NCBI GenBank assembly: GCA_907164885.2
Contig: OU015496.1
Span: 161,575,109-161,639,108, forward strand
DNA: 64,000 bases
Origin: Dolomedes plantarius
Lineage: Eukaryota > Arthropoda > Arachnida > Araneae > Dolomedidae
Direction: 5' to 3'
The notes beneath the pieces are model-generated. The model was not told the origin of the DNA and did no database searches. It saw only the letters and a program-made list of their open reading frames with translations. Made by a program: the position numbers and the translations under genes. Below, piece after piece: positions 49,658 to 61,643 of this stretch (position 1 is the stretch's first letter; the number at the start of each line of letters is the position of its first letter).

Positions 49658-52258
49658 CTATGTGGCATGAGAGAAGGGGATACAAGTATCCATAAGAATA
49701 CCGACCACCTTCCTAATAAAGCCTCTACAGTAAAAGTCGCAATAAAACTTATGTTTCGTCCATGTTCTAACATCCGCTGGCAATTTATTTCTTAGGTCCC
49801 TGAACTGCTGGCAGTCAAATAAACAGTGGTCTGGCGTTTGGATATCTCCACAGGTACACATATCTGATTTTTGGTGAAATCTGCTCTGATATTCCCCAAC
49901 GCATCCATGACCCGTTATAAATTGATTAATCTTAAAGTCACCCATTAGCCTTTCTTCTGTTACTTCCTTGAATATTTCATAGACTCTTCTTCCTTTTAGA
50001 CTTTCGTTCCATTCTTCTTGCCATAGTTTCTTTTCATACTTTTTCATTTTAATTTTGACTGATTTTCTAGTTTGTTTATACTGGACTCCTATTTCCTCCA
50101 TTTCTGTGGCATTTTTGGCTACTTGGTCTACTTTCTCATTCTCTGCTATACCCACATGGGCCTTGACCCAATGCAGATGTACCGTCATATTTTCTTGTAT
50201 AATCATATTCTTTATCTCTTGTACTATATAGCCTCTGTAGCTTATTGCTCTTAGCGCTTCCAAACCACTCTTTGAGTCTGTAAATATATCAAACTCAGTG
50301 ATTTTTTTCTCTTTCATTCTTTGAACTGCCAATTGTAACGCTCGTAGTTCCGCTACATAAGAGTTCCCGCCTGCAATTCTCTCTTTTAATATTTCTTTAT
50401 ATCCTTCTTCATCATGAATCACCACACCTGCTCCTACACTACCATCTTTTTGGGATCCATCTGTATAAATACTCACCTTTGTTTGAGGGTGACGATCCAT
50501 CGACCAATTCAGGCTCTTTAAATTTTTTATGCTAACTTTTCTAGTTACTCTGGTCTCACAATTATCCCTATTGAACACTTCTCCGTTTATATCATATTCT
50601 TTTCCTTCATCATAAATTCCATATATTATACTGTTAATTTTAGCTCTTATATTTAACGGAACACAGCCCGCCAATACATTTAGGGAATCAGTCGCCACTG
50701 TTCGATAACATTTAGTTATATTTAACAAGAACGGTCTCTGAATTTGTTTTAACTTGCAATTTAAAAATTTGACATCTCTATACCATACTTCTGAAGCGTA
50801 GAGTATTATTTTCTCTATTACCGTTTTATAAATTTCTTTAATAATATTTGGAGTAATTCCCCAAATCTTTTTACTAATTCTTGCTAGCTTGTAAATAAAT
50901 TTGACTGCTTTTTCTCTAACCATGTCTAAGTGTTTTAGAAAACTCAATGTACTATCAATTTTTACTCCCAAATAAATAATTTCACCATTGTACTTTAAGG
51001 AATTTTCTTTTAACTTAATTGGCGGCTTCCTTTTTATCTTCCCTTTACTGGGTATAATTGTATATTCGCATTTTTCAAAGCTGAAACTCAATTCGTTTCT
51101 ATCAGCCCACTCGCTACAAATTCTCAACGGCTCAGTTGCAAGTTCCGTAAATTTGTATACAACTTGACCTCGCACAATGATCATCAAATCATCCGCGAAC
51201 GCCTGAATAAAATAGTAGTTCCTGTAAATTTTCTCATTCAGAATCGCATTGATTATAATTAACCAAAGTATGGGCCCAAGGGAAGATCCCTGCGGGACCC
51301 CAATATTGTATTCATACTCACTGTGTTTTAACTTAATTTTTCTATCTGTTAAATAATTGACAATCATCTTGTACAGGTATTTATCAAGTTTAAGCTTTTT
51401 TAACTCTCTTATTATACAACTTTTCTTTATTGAGTTAAAGGCATTTCTTACGTCCAATGAGATAAGACACGTGTGTTCATTTCTTTCCTTGTTTTCTTTT
51501 ATCTTATTCATAATATTACCCAGTGCGTGTAAAGTACTTTTCCCTCTACGGAATCCGTACTGTCCTTCTGAGAGTAAACTCTTATTTTCCAGATGCATTA
51601 CCAATCTATTTGTCAGAATTTTGTCCAATATCTTACCCATTATGGGAAAAAGGCAGATTGGACGGCATGACCCTGCATTTGCTCTATCTCTTCTCTCCTT
51701 TGGGAAATAGATCACACTTGAGATTTTCCATGCTCTTGGGAAGTAAGCCTCTTTTAGGCATTTGTTATAAAGATCGCACAGTATTGTTTTATCTGTTTCA
51801 TGTAAAGCCATTATGATACCCAATGTTAGGCCATCGTAGCCCGGGGCTTTATCTTTAGCCGTGGTTTCCACGGTTAAATCAATTTCTTCAACTGAAATTT
51901 CATCATCTTTATCCACCACAAATTCCTCTTCATCACTATCTTCTATGACTTGCTCTTTCCTAAAGTGATGCTTAGCTAATACCTCCTCAATCTCTTCCTC
52001 TGTTTCCCTTAATGTGCCATCACAATCCAGGACCGCATCTATTACATTCTGTCTTTTATCTTGGATAATATTCTTAACCACCCCATGCGTATCCTTAACT
52101 GTTAATTTTTCTAGGAATTCTTTAAAATTGGTCCTCTTTGCATTTATAATCATTTTCTTGTATTTGCTTCTCTCCCGTTTATACTTTATCATCCACTTTT
52201 CTCGTTCATCTTTATCTGTTATCTTTTGGTATCTTCTTCTTAGGGCCCTAACTTGGTT
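49658..52258 (-). CDS. LINE ORF2: reverse transcriptase and RNase H, 5'-truncated
   Basis: Non-LTR retrotransposons copy their RNA at a nicked target. From the Met at 52192 the frame is open for 844 codons, and a further 22 codons upstream are open to a stop at 52259. RT motifs: SEGQYGFRRGKST (208-220), SLDVRNAF with Asp247, GVPQGSSLGP (298-307) and AFADDL with Asp334/335. RNase H: IYTDGS Asp578, Glu615 in AELRALQ, FTDS Asp639, and HWVKAHVG with His679 before Asp689. A Cys/His-rich end (CTCGDIQTPDHCLFDC) follows. RNase H plus FADD fits the I/LOA/R1-related clades. The N-terminal endonuclease and ORF1 are missing, typical 5' truncation. The absence of any internal stop suggests a recent insertion. 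I cannot say it is expressed. Confidence 0.93.
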   Translation of the reverse strand, partial: NQVRALRRRYQKITDKDEREKWMIKYKRERSKYKKMIINAKRTNFKEFLEKLTVKDTHGVVKNIIQDKRQNVIDAVLDCDGTLRETEEEIEEVLAKHHFRKEQVIEDSDEEEFVVDKDDEISVEEIDLTVETTAKDKAPGYDGLTLGIIMALHETDKTILCDLYNKCLKEAYFPRAWKISSVIYFPKERRDRANAGSCRPICLFPIMGKILDKILTNRLVMHLENKSLLSEGQYGFRRGKSTLHALGNIMNKIKENKERNEHTCLISLDVRNAFNSIKKSCIIRELKKLKLDKYLYKMIVNYLTDRKIKLKHSEYEYNIGVPQGSSLGPILWLIIINAILNEKIYRNYYFIQAFADDLMIIVRGQVVYKFTELATEPLRICSEWADRNELSFSFEKCEYTIIPSKGKIKRKPPIKLKENSLKYNGEIIYLGVKIDSTLSFLKHLDMVREKAVKFIYKLARISKKIWGITPNIIKEIYKTVIEKIILYASEVWYRDVKFLNCKLKQIQRPFLLNITKCYRTVATDSLNVLAGCVPLNIRAKINSIIYGIYDEGKEYDINGEVFNRDNCETRVTRKVSIKNLKSLNWSMDRHPQTKVSIYTDGSQKDGSVGAGVVIHDEEGYKEILKERIAGGNSYVAELRALQLAVQRMKEKKITEFDIFTDSKSGLEALRAISYRGYIVQEIKNMIIQENMTVHLHWVKAHVGIAENEKVDQVAKNATEMEEIGVQYKQTRKSVKIKMKKYEKKLWQEEWNESLKGRRVYEIFKEVTEERLMGDFKINQFITGHGCVGEYQSRFHQKSDMCTCGDIQTPDHCLFDCQQFRDLRNKLPADVRTWTKHKFYCDFYCRGFIRKVVGILMDTCIPFSHAT

Positions 52259-52418
52259 TTAAAACAACTTGCTTTTTAAACAAAAAAAGAAGCTCATTCA
52301 ATAGGGTAATGTCTCGCAGCATGTCACATCTCAACTCTTGCAGATTTTACTTCTTGTTTGGCGAGGAGTGGCAAAAAATTGCATAATTTGACATGGCGTT
52401 TAATAGCATTCTTACAGC

Positions 52419-52620
52419 TTGTTGAATAAAATGCTCTCAGATTACGCAAAGTCTTTAGATACGGTATCTAAACAAAGGTATATCACTAAATTAAACATTC
52501 AGGTACAGCCCAGAAAGGTTTATTCAGTATGTGACCAGCATTTATTGACAGAGGAAGATTGGAGTTACGATACAAGACGCTGGCCTGAAGTAACTTATCC
52601 TGATATCTATACATATCTCA
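52419..52620 (+). pseudogene. Possible fragment of a YqaJ/SWIM-type transposon gene
   Basis: The frame has MLSDYAKSLDTVSKQRYITK, then LTEEDW and RRWPEVTYPDIYTYL. The end P-x-VTYPDI-x-x-YL, with a preceding D/E-W, resembles the N-terminal region of SWIM/YqaJ-containing proteins common as repeats in arthropods. It is too short to be firm and the following sequence does not continue the family. Confidence 0.3.
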
Positions 52621-52689
52621 ACATAATAATAATCATTCTCAACGAAAGAATGATTATATTCTCTGAAACCTTGCGAAATATTTAAAAAA

Positions 52690-53830
52690 AAGTGTTAAAA
52701 TACCTGTTAAATACAACTAATATGAGGAATTTTATAAATAAACTTAAATTATTTAACTCAAAATGAAGGCATCGTCCAAAAACACATGCAAACGCATAGG
52801 AACTGCTTCTGCTTTCTGCCACTCGATAATGGCTTCATCTATAGCAGAAGAAAACTGACGTAGCCAGTGACGTTGCGACGTTTCGCCTTATTAGAAAAAA
52901 ATTCTAAAGGTTTTAACTTCTCCTTTCCTGAAACTAAAATTATTTCTGGTGCTTTAAAATTATTTCTGGATTTCAATTATTAAATGACTCGTTCTCAACT
53001 AATAATTTTTCATTTTGGCAACATGGCCGAATGTAAATAGAAAATCTCATGGACGAAAAAGTGCTTAAAAAAATAGAAAGACAGTTCTCAGGAATTACAA
53101 ATTGGTGGCGGAAGAATCCTCGTCAGTTGCTTATTAATTAGAACCAAATTTCACGAACTTGCTGGAATTATTAGTGAGTAAAATAATGAGTCGAAAAATT
53201 ACGAACTCCCCATTCAGTTACGTTAAGATACTTTGGCGATCAGAGCGGGAAATTTCAAAAGTGAGTTTGGTAAGTACGCTTTTGCGTAATGATAACATTT
53301 TTTTATTAAATGTATTTGGTATATTTTGGAAGCTGAACATCTAGAAAATGCCGATAAATCGTAAAATCGACATTAATAGGTGCAGAAAACCGAAATATTT
53401 GTCCATCAAAATAGTCGATTTCGAGAAATTCGGAAAACTGCTTTGGGGAAAAAGCTTCGTTTGAAATGAAAAACATTTTTAACTTTATAAAAATGTGCAT
53501 GTCCTTAAAGATGAAGAGTTGTATAACACATGCGAATAAAATATTTGTCGATTGGTGGGCGAAAAAGTTCAATTTTACATGCATGAAAATAGTGTAAATT
53601 TGCGAAACGGAAAGGAGCTGGCCCACCCGGAATGTCATCTGTTTCTACTGTCCGCTACTTTTGAGTTCGGCGGTTTTAATTTTATAAAAGTTTTGAAACT
53701 TGAGGATGGCACCAGTGCACGCGTCTCGTCCGTCCGCGTCCATCGGTACCAGTCGCGATATCCTGCTATGCTCGGTTAGCGAGAGCGAGATTAGCCCGTC
53801 CCCGTGTCTGCTGATTGACACACTAACATT
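52690..53830. other. Intergenic, no gene assigned
   Basis: It contains a GC-rich patch at about 53600-53810 (TGGCACCAGTGCACGCGTCT and onward) unlike its surroundings. Frames there are open for 60-80 codons, but none shows a family motif. Confidence 0.35.
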
Positions 53831-53849
53831 TGTTTACCTTCAGCTGTTA

Positions 53850-53926
<77 letters not shown>
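53850..53926. repeat. (TA)n microsatellite
   Basis: About 38 TA units. Confidence 0.98.
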
Positions 53927-53932
<6 letters not shown>

Positions 53933-53944
53933 CATAAATGGATA

Positions 53945-56667
53945 GATAGATGTAAATTATTGAAATTATTTTAGGTGACAAGAATTTGAAACTATTTTAA
54001 TACTTATGTTGGACTGATCAAAGTGATGATTCTGGATAACATGTATATTGGGAGTTAGGTCAAAATACAACGAATACTTAGTTTTAATATATTACATTTT
54101 TATTAGTCAGTAGAATTATATGCTATTTTAATATTAACTAATAATTCACTAGTTTGATTGACTTTTAAGAGTTATAATCTGAGTTTGTTCAAAAACCAAT
54201 CTTAATAAGTCTCGCATTACATTAAAAATCTTTTAGGCGATAAGAATTTTATTACTTATATGCAAATATCCTAATTGGTAATCCAGGGTTGTATCACAAG
54301 TTAGATCAAAAATTAAGAAATATTTAGCATTAATCTATTAAAAATATTTTACATTAACAGAAATTCAGCCCTATATTTCAATATTTACATGCAATTAATT
54401 TAATTCAATATCGGGGGGGGGAATTAGTTTCATACAGAAGGCTGAAATTATTGTTAACATCATGTATTTCACATGCAGTGAACGAAAGTCATTGAAAATT
54501 ACTCTTCCACAAATCGATGATCTACTTCGGTTGTTGAAATACATGCCTTGAGGTTTGTAGGCACCAGATCGATGCTCATCCCTATGAATTAGTCATTCAA
54601 ACCCTAGAGCCAAACTTAGAATTATTTCTGCATATTCACTGTATTTATAAATTGAAAATAATTATTTACAATTAAATTAATATCTGCCTACGTTCAGAGA
54701 ACGTTCTTTCAAAAACATACAGTACTGAATAAAGACATATACTACTTTTAGTTCAAATGGGATATATAATCATGAAATCAAATATAATTTTGGTAAACAT
54801 TTCATAACATTGTAAAATATGGGGAATTTTTTATAAAATTTTAGTACAATGGGGTGCTTACGCTAGATACTCTGCACTCCATTGCACCCAATATATTTTA
54901 ATTTCTTTTATACTATATACGATCTGGACACTTTCCTGTGTTCAGAAGTAAAAGTTTTAAAATACTTCAAAAAATCACCTAAATATACCAAAAAAGTGTA
55001 AAAACACTGATTTTTTTTTTTTTAATCGTATCTTTTTATAAATACACGTACCTCTAGAATGAATAAATTAACACATATAGCTTAGCTTTTAGTTTAAAAC
55101 ATAGTTAGTAATATGTTAAATACTATTGCAACTTTTTAAATGATTAGCTTTCTCGTTTACAAAAATAACTGAAAAATGTCCTCTAGAAATTGCATTTAAA
55201 GATGCTACTTCCGGTCTTTTGGTATAGCTTTCGGTTTATAAAATGGGACATAAGTTCTCACTCAGTGATCGTACGAATAAAAATAAAGCAGTTTTATAAT
55301 CCTAAAAGACTCGCAAATACAAAATTTCGAAATTTTCCATCAAAACAGCCATTTTAACGTAGGCAGATACCTTGACACCCTTTTAAGCGCGCCGTTCACA
55401 CAATGCCAACGCCTAAATCTAGTCTTCTTTTCACTTGCATTCAATGTTTTCAAGTTAAATGAGCAGCAAATGGCCAGTGCTGCCATCTATTATCAGTTCA
55501 AAGAAGTAAAAACATTTTGCAACCTTTCATTGGAAAATTTTTCGAAATTTTTTAGGTTAAAAAAATCGTGAAAATAATCTGCACCTTTTAAACGGTGGTG
55601 GTTGTTGCCCCTTCAAGGGTGAAACACTTCCTTTTTTAGTCACAATAACAGACATCCCCGCAAAGGAATTTAAAATAATTTTGAATGCATTTGATTTACA
55701 ACTAAATTTACAAATATTTGTTTTAATACTGCCTCTAGAGGATGAAGTAAGAGTTTGAAACGGACGTAGTTATTAGCCAAACGCATGAACATTTAAATAA
55801 TAAAGAAAATGCAAACCTCCGGAGAATGGCTGTGGCCAGATGGTGAGGATAATACCCATGGGATACCCATGGAATAAGAAACAATACCTATGGAACGATA
55901 ATATCCATGGAACAGGAAACATTGTAAAGGTTTAGATATAATGGAAATTTTTATGGAATGTAACCTATTTCGCATTACCATCTCTTATTTGTTAGAAAAA
56001 CTGAATGATTCAAAATTTGTTTAAATGGCTGTGCTTCCGAATTTTTAATCTACATAGTTTGTTAATTCTTGCAGTAGAGTTCAAACGCTAAAGAAACTGA
56101 GTTTTTTTTTTAACATTATCAAAAATTTATACCTTGAATTAATAACTTGCATTAATTTGGTGAGTCTAAATGCTCCCGAGAGATATGACAGAATACATCC
56201 TTTTCCTACAAAATCACGAGGAGTCCTAGAAAATGACGAGGAACTATTCAAAAATAGGCATCCAGGAGGAAAAGGATGAATGCAATAGTGAAAACGGATG
56301 GAATGTTGTGAAGGCCTTGTGTAGATAAAATTTTTATGCACTAAATAGGAAACGAGCAAAAAGTTAAAATATTTTTGTATGATTCTCCCTCCCCCTAAAA
56401 TTTTTTATCTGTTTAATTATTATTATACATTTAAAAAAACACCTAAACAATTTGAAATTTTCTTCTTCAAATAATTCGTGAATTCAAAATTTGTAGACTT
56501 GTTTATATTTTCTTATATGACCCAAAACAATAGTCATATTTGCATATTTTTTTAAAAATCTATCAAAATCATTTCTCTTCAACGTTTGTAAAACTTTTTA
56601 TGCCTTTTTTATCACCTAAAAAAGGGTTTTTGCTTGTTCTTTAAAGTTGATTTTCTTGAAGGTAAAA
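53945..56667. other. AT-rich intergenic sequence, no gene seen
   Basis: A 2.7-kb stretch with no transposon or coding motif that I can identify. It contains a short run of CCATGGAA repeats (GATACCCATGGAATAAG, AATATCCATGGAACAGG) near 55855-55915. Confidence 0.4.
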
Positions 56668-56669
56668 TA

Positions 56670-57871
56670 CACTCAAAAATTATGGAAGTCAATACTGCGC
56701 TGGTCCACCTCTGGCCTAGATGCAAGCTATCACCCGGCGTGGCATAGACTGATAAAGTTCTCGGATGGTGTTCTGTGGGATTTCTTTCCAAATTTTCTCC
56801 AACTGTCGGGCTAAATCAGCTACATTCCCGGATAGCTACGATCGCCTTCCCATCACGTCCCAACTGCGCTCTATGCGGGAGAGATCAGGCGACCTAGGTT
56901 GGCGAGGTCTTACAGTGGTACTTAATTCCATCAACTTGGAACAGCTGTGACTGGGAACGTGTAGTCTTTAGTGACGAGTACCGTTTCCATCTATATTATG
57001 CTGACTATCGAAGATGTGCTGGGTAAGCTTGAAGACAATTCATAGCATCACGTGTTGTTGGAAAGTAAGTCCAGGGTGGTGCAAGAGGAACGGAAATACA
57101 ACGGGTCGCAGAATGTCGTCGACGTACCGCTGTGCCTAAAGTGTGTCACTAATTACTACCAAAGGGGTTCGGCTATCAAAGGAAATGCCCCCCCCCAGAC
57201 CATAGCGCCCTATTGTGGGCCTGTGTGGCGTGCGATTGTAAGATCCCCATGCTACCCTGGACGTCTCCAGACACGTCTTCGGAGGTCGTCATAACATAGA
57301 TGGAAACGGGATTCGTCTCTAAACACTATACGTCCCTAGTCCAAGTTGTTCACACTATACTGTTCCAGAGCTGTTCCAAGTTGATGGAGTTAAGTACCAC
57401 TGTGTGCGGACTTGGTGGTGCAGATGCGTCAGACGTAAGCGACATAATGGAGGGAGGGAGCGTATTCCACTCTCTCAGTAGTCTGTCAATAGTCATGATG
57501 GTCACATGTGTACAGCTAGCACGTCGGATAGTTTATAACGATGAATTTTGTGCTGTGACAGCTTATCTCACAGTTGCTCTGTCTTCCCGTTCTGTTGTTG
57601 TCCTATGTCGACGGCTGCCATTCTGATGCTTAAATCTGTCGTTGAGATATCTTCAGTCGAAATGCAATAGGCATTTAGAGAATCAGATCGAGAATCTCTC
57701 CTTATATACACCTGCTGGATGCGTAGTTCTGATGCCCGGAGTTTCCACTATTCATTCGTTGAACACTAAATTTTAATCATTTGCATGTTCGGTCGAAACA
57801 TCTTTGCATACGAAATTTCATTACAACTGGACTACTCCATCTTGGTGCGTCGATTTCTTTGTTATAGAGTG
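56670..57871 (-). mobile_element. Rearranged Tc1-like element with internal inversion
   Basis: TA and CACTCAAAAATTATGGA at the left and TTTGTTATAGAGTG plus TA at the right bound 1202 bp. On the - strand are FRDESRFHLCYDDLRRR and RVWRRPG (about 57220-57330) and, near the left end, SPDLSRIERSWDVMGRR and TIRELYQSMPRRVIAC (56740-56900). Between them 56930-57010 encodes on the + strand a second copy of the same motif, VVFSDEYRFHLYYADYRR. CAGTGGTACTTAATTCCATC at 56913 is repeated inverted near 57400. The transposase is dead. Confidence 0.8.
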
Positions 57872-57873
57872 TA

Positions 57874-58538
57874 AATTTAGATTTTTCACTTAGAAGTCTC
57901 AGAACACAGTTTGTTAAAACCGAAAGAACAAAAGGACACTCTATGAAATTTCGTAGACACCCGTAAGAATGCTTGATATAGGGCTTAAAGAAGACAAATC
58001 GCGAAAAGTTCCATTGCAAGATAAAGGTATAGCAGCATAGGCATTAGAATTTTAAAATGTTTTATCTCGCCATATAAACATCGTAGAATTATACAATATG
58101 TATTATTGTTTAAAAACGCAAAACAGAAAGGTTGGGTCGTTTATATATTTGTACTATTTGTTTAAAAATGGGCCATCCCCATGCTATCAAGTTCAGTAAT
58201 TAGTTAGGAAAGCTTTGGATATGACAACGCCTAGTGTGTATTGTATACCATAAGGTGATTTATTTCCTAAATCGTAAGAAGCACATATAATTCAAACCTA
58301 CTGGCACCTCTTCGTGGTGGGCTACCTTCTAACACCGGAGGTTGGGGCCTTTAATATTGAGAAGAGAAAATAGAGTGTGGAAGAGGAAAGTGCAATGATA
58401 CGAAATGATTGTTTTGGGAAAACTTCAATAGACTTATTAATATACTAATTAGTGTTTCCAAATGGAGTGGCGATACAAAGCGAACAATCAGTTATGAGAT
58501 AGCGGGGATAGTGGATATAACGAAGGTAGATTTTGTAT
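57874..58538. other. Intergenic sequence, no gene seen
   Basis: It includes a block at 58300-58360 similar to the inverted complement of 48930-49000, possibly a LINE end. Nothing else recognised. Confidence 0.35.
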
Positions 58539-58542
58539 TTAA

Positions 58543-59458
58543 CCTTCCGGCAGTCGTGCGTATGTGGCAGATATACTTGAGTTGAATTCGGTTTTATATC
58601 TTTATACCAGACAGCGCTACGAACGCCAGCACTTGGCTATTCTACCTGCTCACTTTGACCAACTTTCAGTCATCGTCTGAATTTTGAGGTGTTAATAGGG
58701 TGCCGTATATCAGCCATTTGTATTTCAGTTACACGCGCGAATGTTCGTGTAAGTTTTCGTTATATCTTTTTTTATAAGAAACCTTTAATGTTTTATTATT
58801 AAACATTATGGTTTTTACTTTTGTGTCTAATTGCTTTCAATGTGCCCTTGTGAAAGAAAACGTTGACCGAAGAGCACCTACCTTTCTGCTAAGCAAGCTG
58901 GAAATTAGTGAAAAGAAAAGCAGAACGTCAGGGGGGAAAATATGCAAGCTCTGCCAAAAGGACAAGCGCACTAGGATCACGAGGTTCAGCTGTGAGATTT
59001 GCAAGAAATTTATATGTTTGGAACACTCTAAACACATTTGCTCAGGCTATAACACGTCGAATCAATGACTATAATGTCTAATTTCTTCCTTTTTATATCT
59101 AAGTTTAATTTTTTTCCTTTATATTATGTTCATACGTTTATATTACAAATGTAAATAGTTCAGTAGGGTTATACATAATTTAATTTTTTTAAATTTTTAC
59201 GTCATTTAACAATTTTTTGGTCATTTTACATTGTTTTCATGATTTAAATTTACGTTGTTTCTTTTTCTTTAAATAAAGGAATATTCTTGTAATTTGAATA
59301 ACATTTGTCTAAATAATGCGTACTTATGAACTCTTAACTAATTACATCATAACTGCACTAATTCAACACTTAAAAATGCATAATGTGTTTTACAATAACG
59401 TATCTGGGAAATACACGCGACCTTTCGCGTTGGAACAGAGAGCGTGACTGCTGGAAGG
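58543..59458 (+). mobile_element. piggyBac mini-element with TTAA target duplication
   Basis: TTAA at 58539-58542 and 59459-59462 flanks 916 bp. The ends CCTTCCGGCAGTCGTGC and, on the other strand, CCTTCCAGCAGTCACGC are 17-bp inverted repeats with three mismatches. Inside are an open frame for the transposase C-terminal domain (58808-59068) and AATAAA at 59271-59276. The catalytic core is deleted, so it is non-autonomous. Confidence 0.9.
58808..59068 (+). CDS. piggyBac C-terminal cysteine-rich domain, truncated transposase
   Basis: An intact 86-codon frame begins MVFTFVSNCFQCALVKENVD and ends HICSGYNTSNQ. The core GGKICKLCQKDKRTRITRFS then CEICKKFICLEHSKHIC has the C-x2-C ... C-x2-C ... C-x2-H pattern of the piggyBac cysteine-rich domain, which binds terminal-repeat DNA. 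The catalytic DDD domain is missing and the first 40 residues may come from the junction. If translated it would be a small DNA-binding protein; expression is unknown. It is different from the piggyBac fragment at 26292, which lacks this domain. Confidence 0.75.
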   Translation: MVFTFVSNCFQCALVKENVDRRAPTFLLSKLEISEKKSRTSGGKICKLCQKDKRTRITRFSCEICKKFICLEHSKHICSGYNTSNQ

Positions 59459-59599
59459 TTAATTGGACAAAACAGTATATTGGAAAAATTGAAAGGGATA
59501 AGTTACGCCAGAATCACAAAAATACACCAACAGAAAAAACAATAAGAAGTGAAAGGAGAGGTGAAGGAGCAGATATGGTGAAGATAGTCTCTTAAGTGA

Positions 59600-60195
59600 A
59601 GCAATCATCTGCTACTACCAAGAAGGAGGTACTAGGATCGATTAAATACTAGAGATTGAAAATCGGCGTCTCAGCTTGTAGGAGAATTGATAATGGTGGG
59701 ATAGTCATGGGAACTTATAAAAAGGAGGATATAGACAGGCTAATAGCCAAGTTTAAGGAAATCTATCGTATCCCGAATCACAGGTACGCATGAAAAGGAC
59801 GAGTTTAAGGAGAAGCTGATAGCCCCAAATGAAGTATTGAACATCAGAGATATTAAAGTAGTTACTACTACAAAGTCAAGTATGGAAGAAACTGGATGTT
59901 GAGTATTAATGGTGAAACTTTCAAGAATATAAAAAAATAAAAAAATGAAACTTGCATGGGAAAGATTTAACTTCAGAGAGTATCTAAAGCCCGTGATATG
60001 TTTCAATTGTTGGACTTAAAAGCTTATCGCAAAATTTCCTCAATTTTCTAAAAGTTGCAAGAAGTGTAGAGAGTCACATTAAGATAAGGAGAAATATAAA
60101 GGGAATATTAAATGTACGAATTGTTATTATTATTATTACGATAGAACGGGTAATGTAAACATTTTCCCGAATTGTCCCAGATATACATTTGAAGT
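59600..60195 (+). pseudogene. LINE ORF1 (gag-like, zinc-knuckle) remnant
   Basis: Broken + strand frames give LKIGVSACRRIDNGGIVMGT and YKKEDIDRLIAKFKE (RRM-like region of LINE ORF1), then CFNCW, SKSCKKCRESH and IKCTNCYYY ending NCPRY, which are decayed CCHC zinc knuckles. Many stops are present. It starts about 140 bases after the piggyBac mini-element. It could belong to the same LINE clade as ORF2 at 49658, but orientation and position show a separate insertion. Confidence 0.7.
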
Positions 60196-60199
60196 AAAT

Positions 60200-60780
60200 A
60201 AGTTTACGAGTAGAACGGACTATGGAACTTCGAAGCCGGTGTTGTAAGCCGCTTTGGTTTGGCGTGTTGTTTTCTCGGCCTGCCAGAGTCTGTGAGCCGT
60301 TGCTTCATGTGGTACAGGGGACATCTAACGCAGTAGTCCACATGTGCTCTTCTGGGTTGAACTACTGTACAACTACTTTCACCTTATGTGTAGTGCACCT
60401 TGTCGCTTTTTATATTGTACCCATGTGATAATAGTGATAATGGGACACGCTTTGCTAATGTAATTTTATTTATTATATTCGTTCCATTTGGAAATGTGAT
60501 TTTACTTGTTAGCTCAAATGTGTAACTGGGTCGGTATGTGTTATTTGTCGTGATCCATGTGCAATAATGATACTATAATTCTAATTCTGTGGGTTCTGCT
60601 GTTATTATAATTGTATCATGTGTCATTATATAATTGTGTAATACATTTAATGATGTTTCGATGAATATAAGATTTGTGAATAATTGTTAAATGTGTTAAG
60701 TAATAGTTTTTTTGCAATGTAAATTACAATTGTTTCGTTTCATATTGTAACTGTGTTTATAAAAAATGTAACCATTTGTT
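60200..60780. other. Intergenic sequence, no gene seen
   Basis: T/G-rich on the + strand with no recognised motif. The 68-codon frame at 60222 is unremarkable. Confidence 0.4.
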
Positions 60781-61170
60781 TTAAGTAAGGAAATTATTTT
60801 GTCCTGTTATTCTCAAGTGGAGTTCGTTATTTGTTATTTTGTAACACAAGTTTTGTAACTCGCAGAAGTGTCGAGACATCGATGCTTTCAATGACCTTCT
60901 AAATGGCTCCTGAATTTTAAGCTCAGCGATAGTTTCGGGGTTATTTTCATAAACTTTGTCTTTAATATTGCCCCCCAAATATGAGTCGCAAAGGTTGAGA
61001 TCAGGAGAATATCGAGGCCAAGAGATTCCCATTCGCTCAGAAACGCTGTATTTCGACATATTCAACGAAATATGAACAACAACAATAATACGAGTGCGCA
61101 TGCTAAAACAAATCCCAGCATACCCTGCATTCAACCGCCAAGTTTTCACCGAATCTCGCCAATGGTTCAA
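60781..61170 (-). pseudogene. Mariner-like transposase C-terminal remnant
   Basis: The 129-codon - strand frame includes ISWPRYSPDLNLCDSYLGGN followed by IKDKVYENNPETIAELK. This is the third catalytic motif region of mariner-like transposases (WPPRSPDLTPCDFFLWG...KDKVY). The aligned Asp (CDSYL) is kept. Upstream residues are out of frame, and ends were not found. Confidence 0.75.
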
Positions 61171-61174
61171 AAGT

Positions 61175-61601
61175 TATCAAGTTTTTTTTTATACAGCTCA
61201 GTAATTGTCACACTGTATATATATGCATTGTTGAATAAAGGTGGACAAAGTGATATAGGGATGTAGATGGTGCTATGGTGGCTGCTCTATGCGGAAAATT
61301 TCTCTTGTGGGTAGTTGTGGCAAAAATTATTAATCAGCGAGCGGCGTCCCTGTTGAAACTCGTTGGGTCAAGTATTTCATATTTTTTTAAACAAATAATT
61401 ATATGTTAAAAAAGCTCTTCTGTACATTACCGAATCCAAGAAATTAAAAATGAACAATTTTGAAAACATTATGTTCAGAGTTCCCTTAATTTCTTCTTTC
61501 GGAATAATTCTAAAAATACTATGTAACTGTCGCTCTTATTTTAAAACGTACGCATTTAAATCAATATAAAGTGAATATATATTATATCTGTATATATATA
61601 T

Positions 61602-61643
<42 letters not shown>

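Noticed and set aside
51357..51816. + strand frames opposite the LINE
   Set aside because: They lie antisense to the well-supported RT domain and show no family motif.
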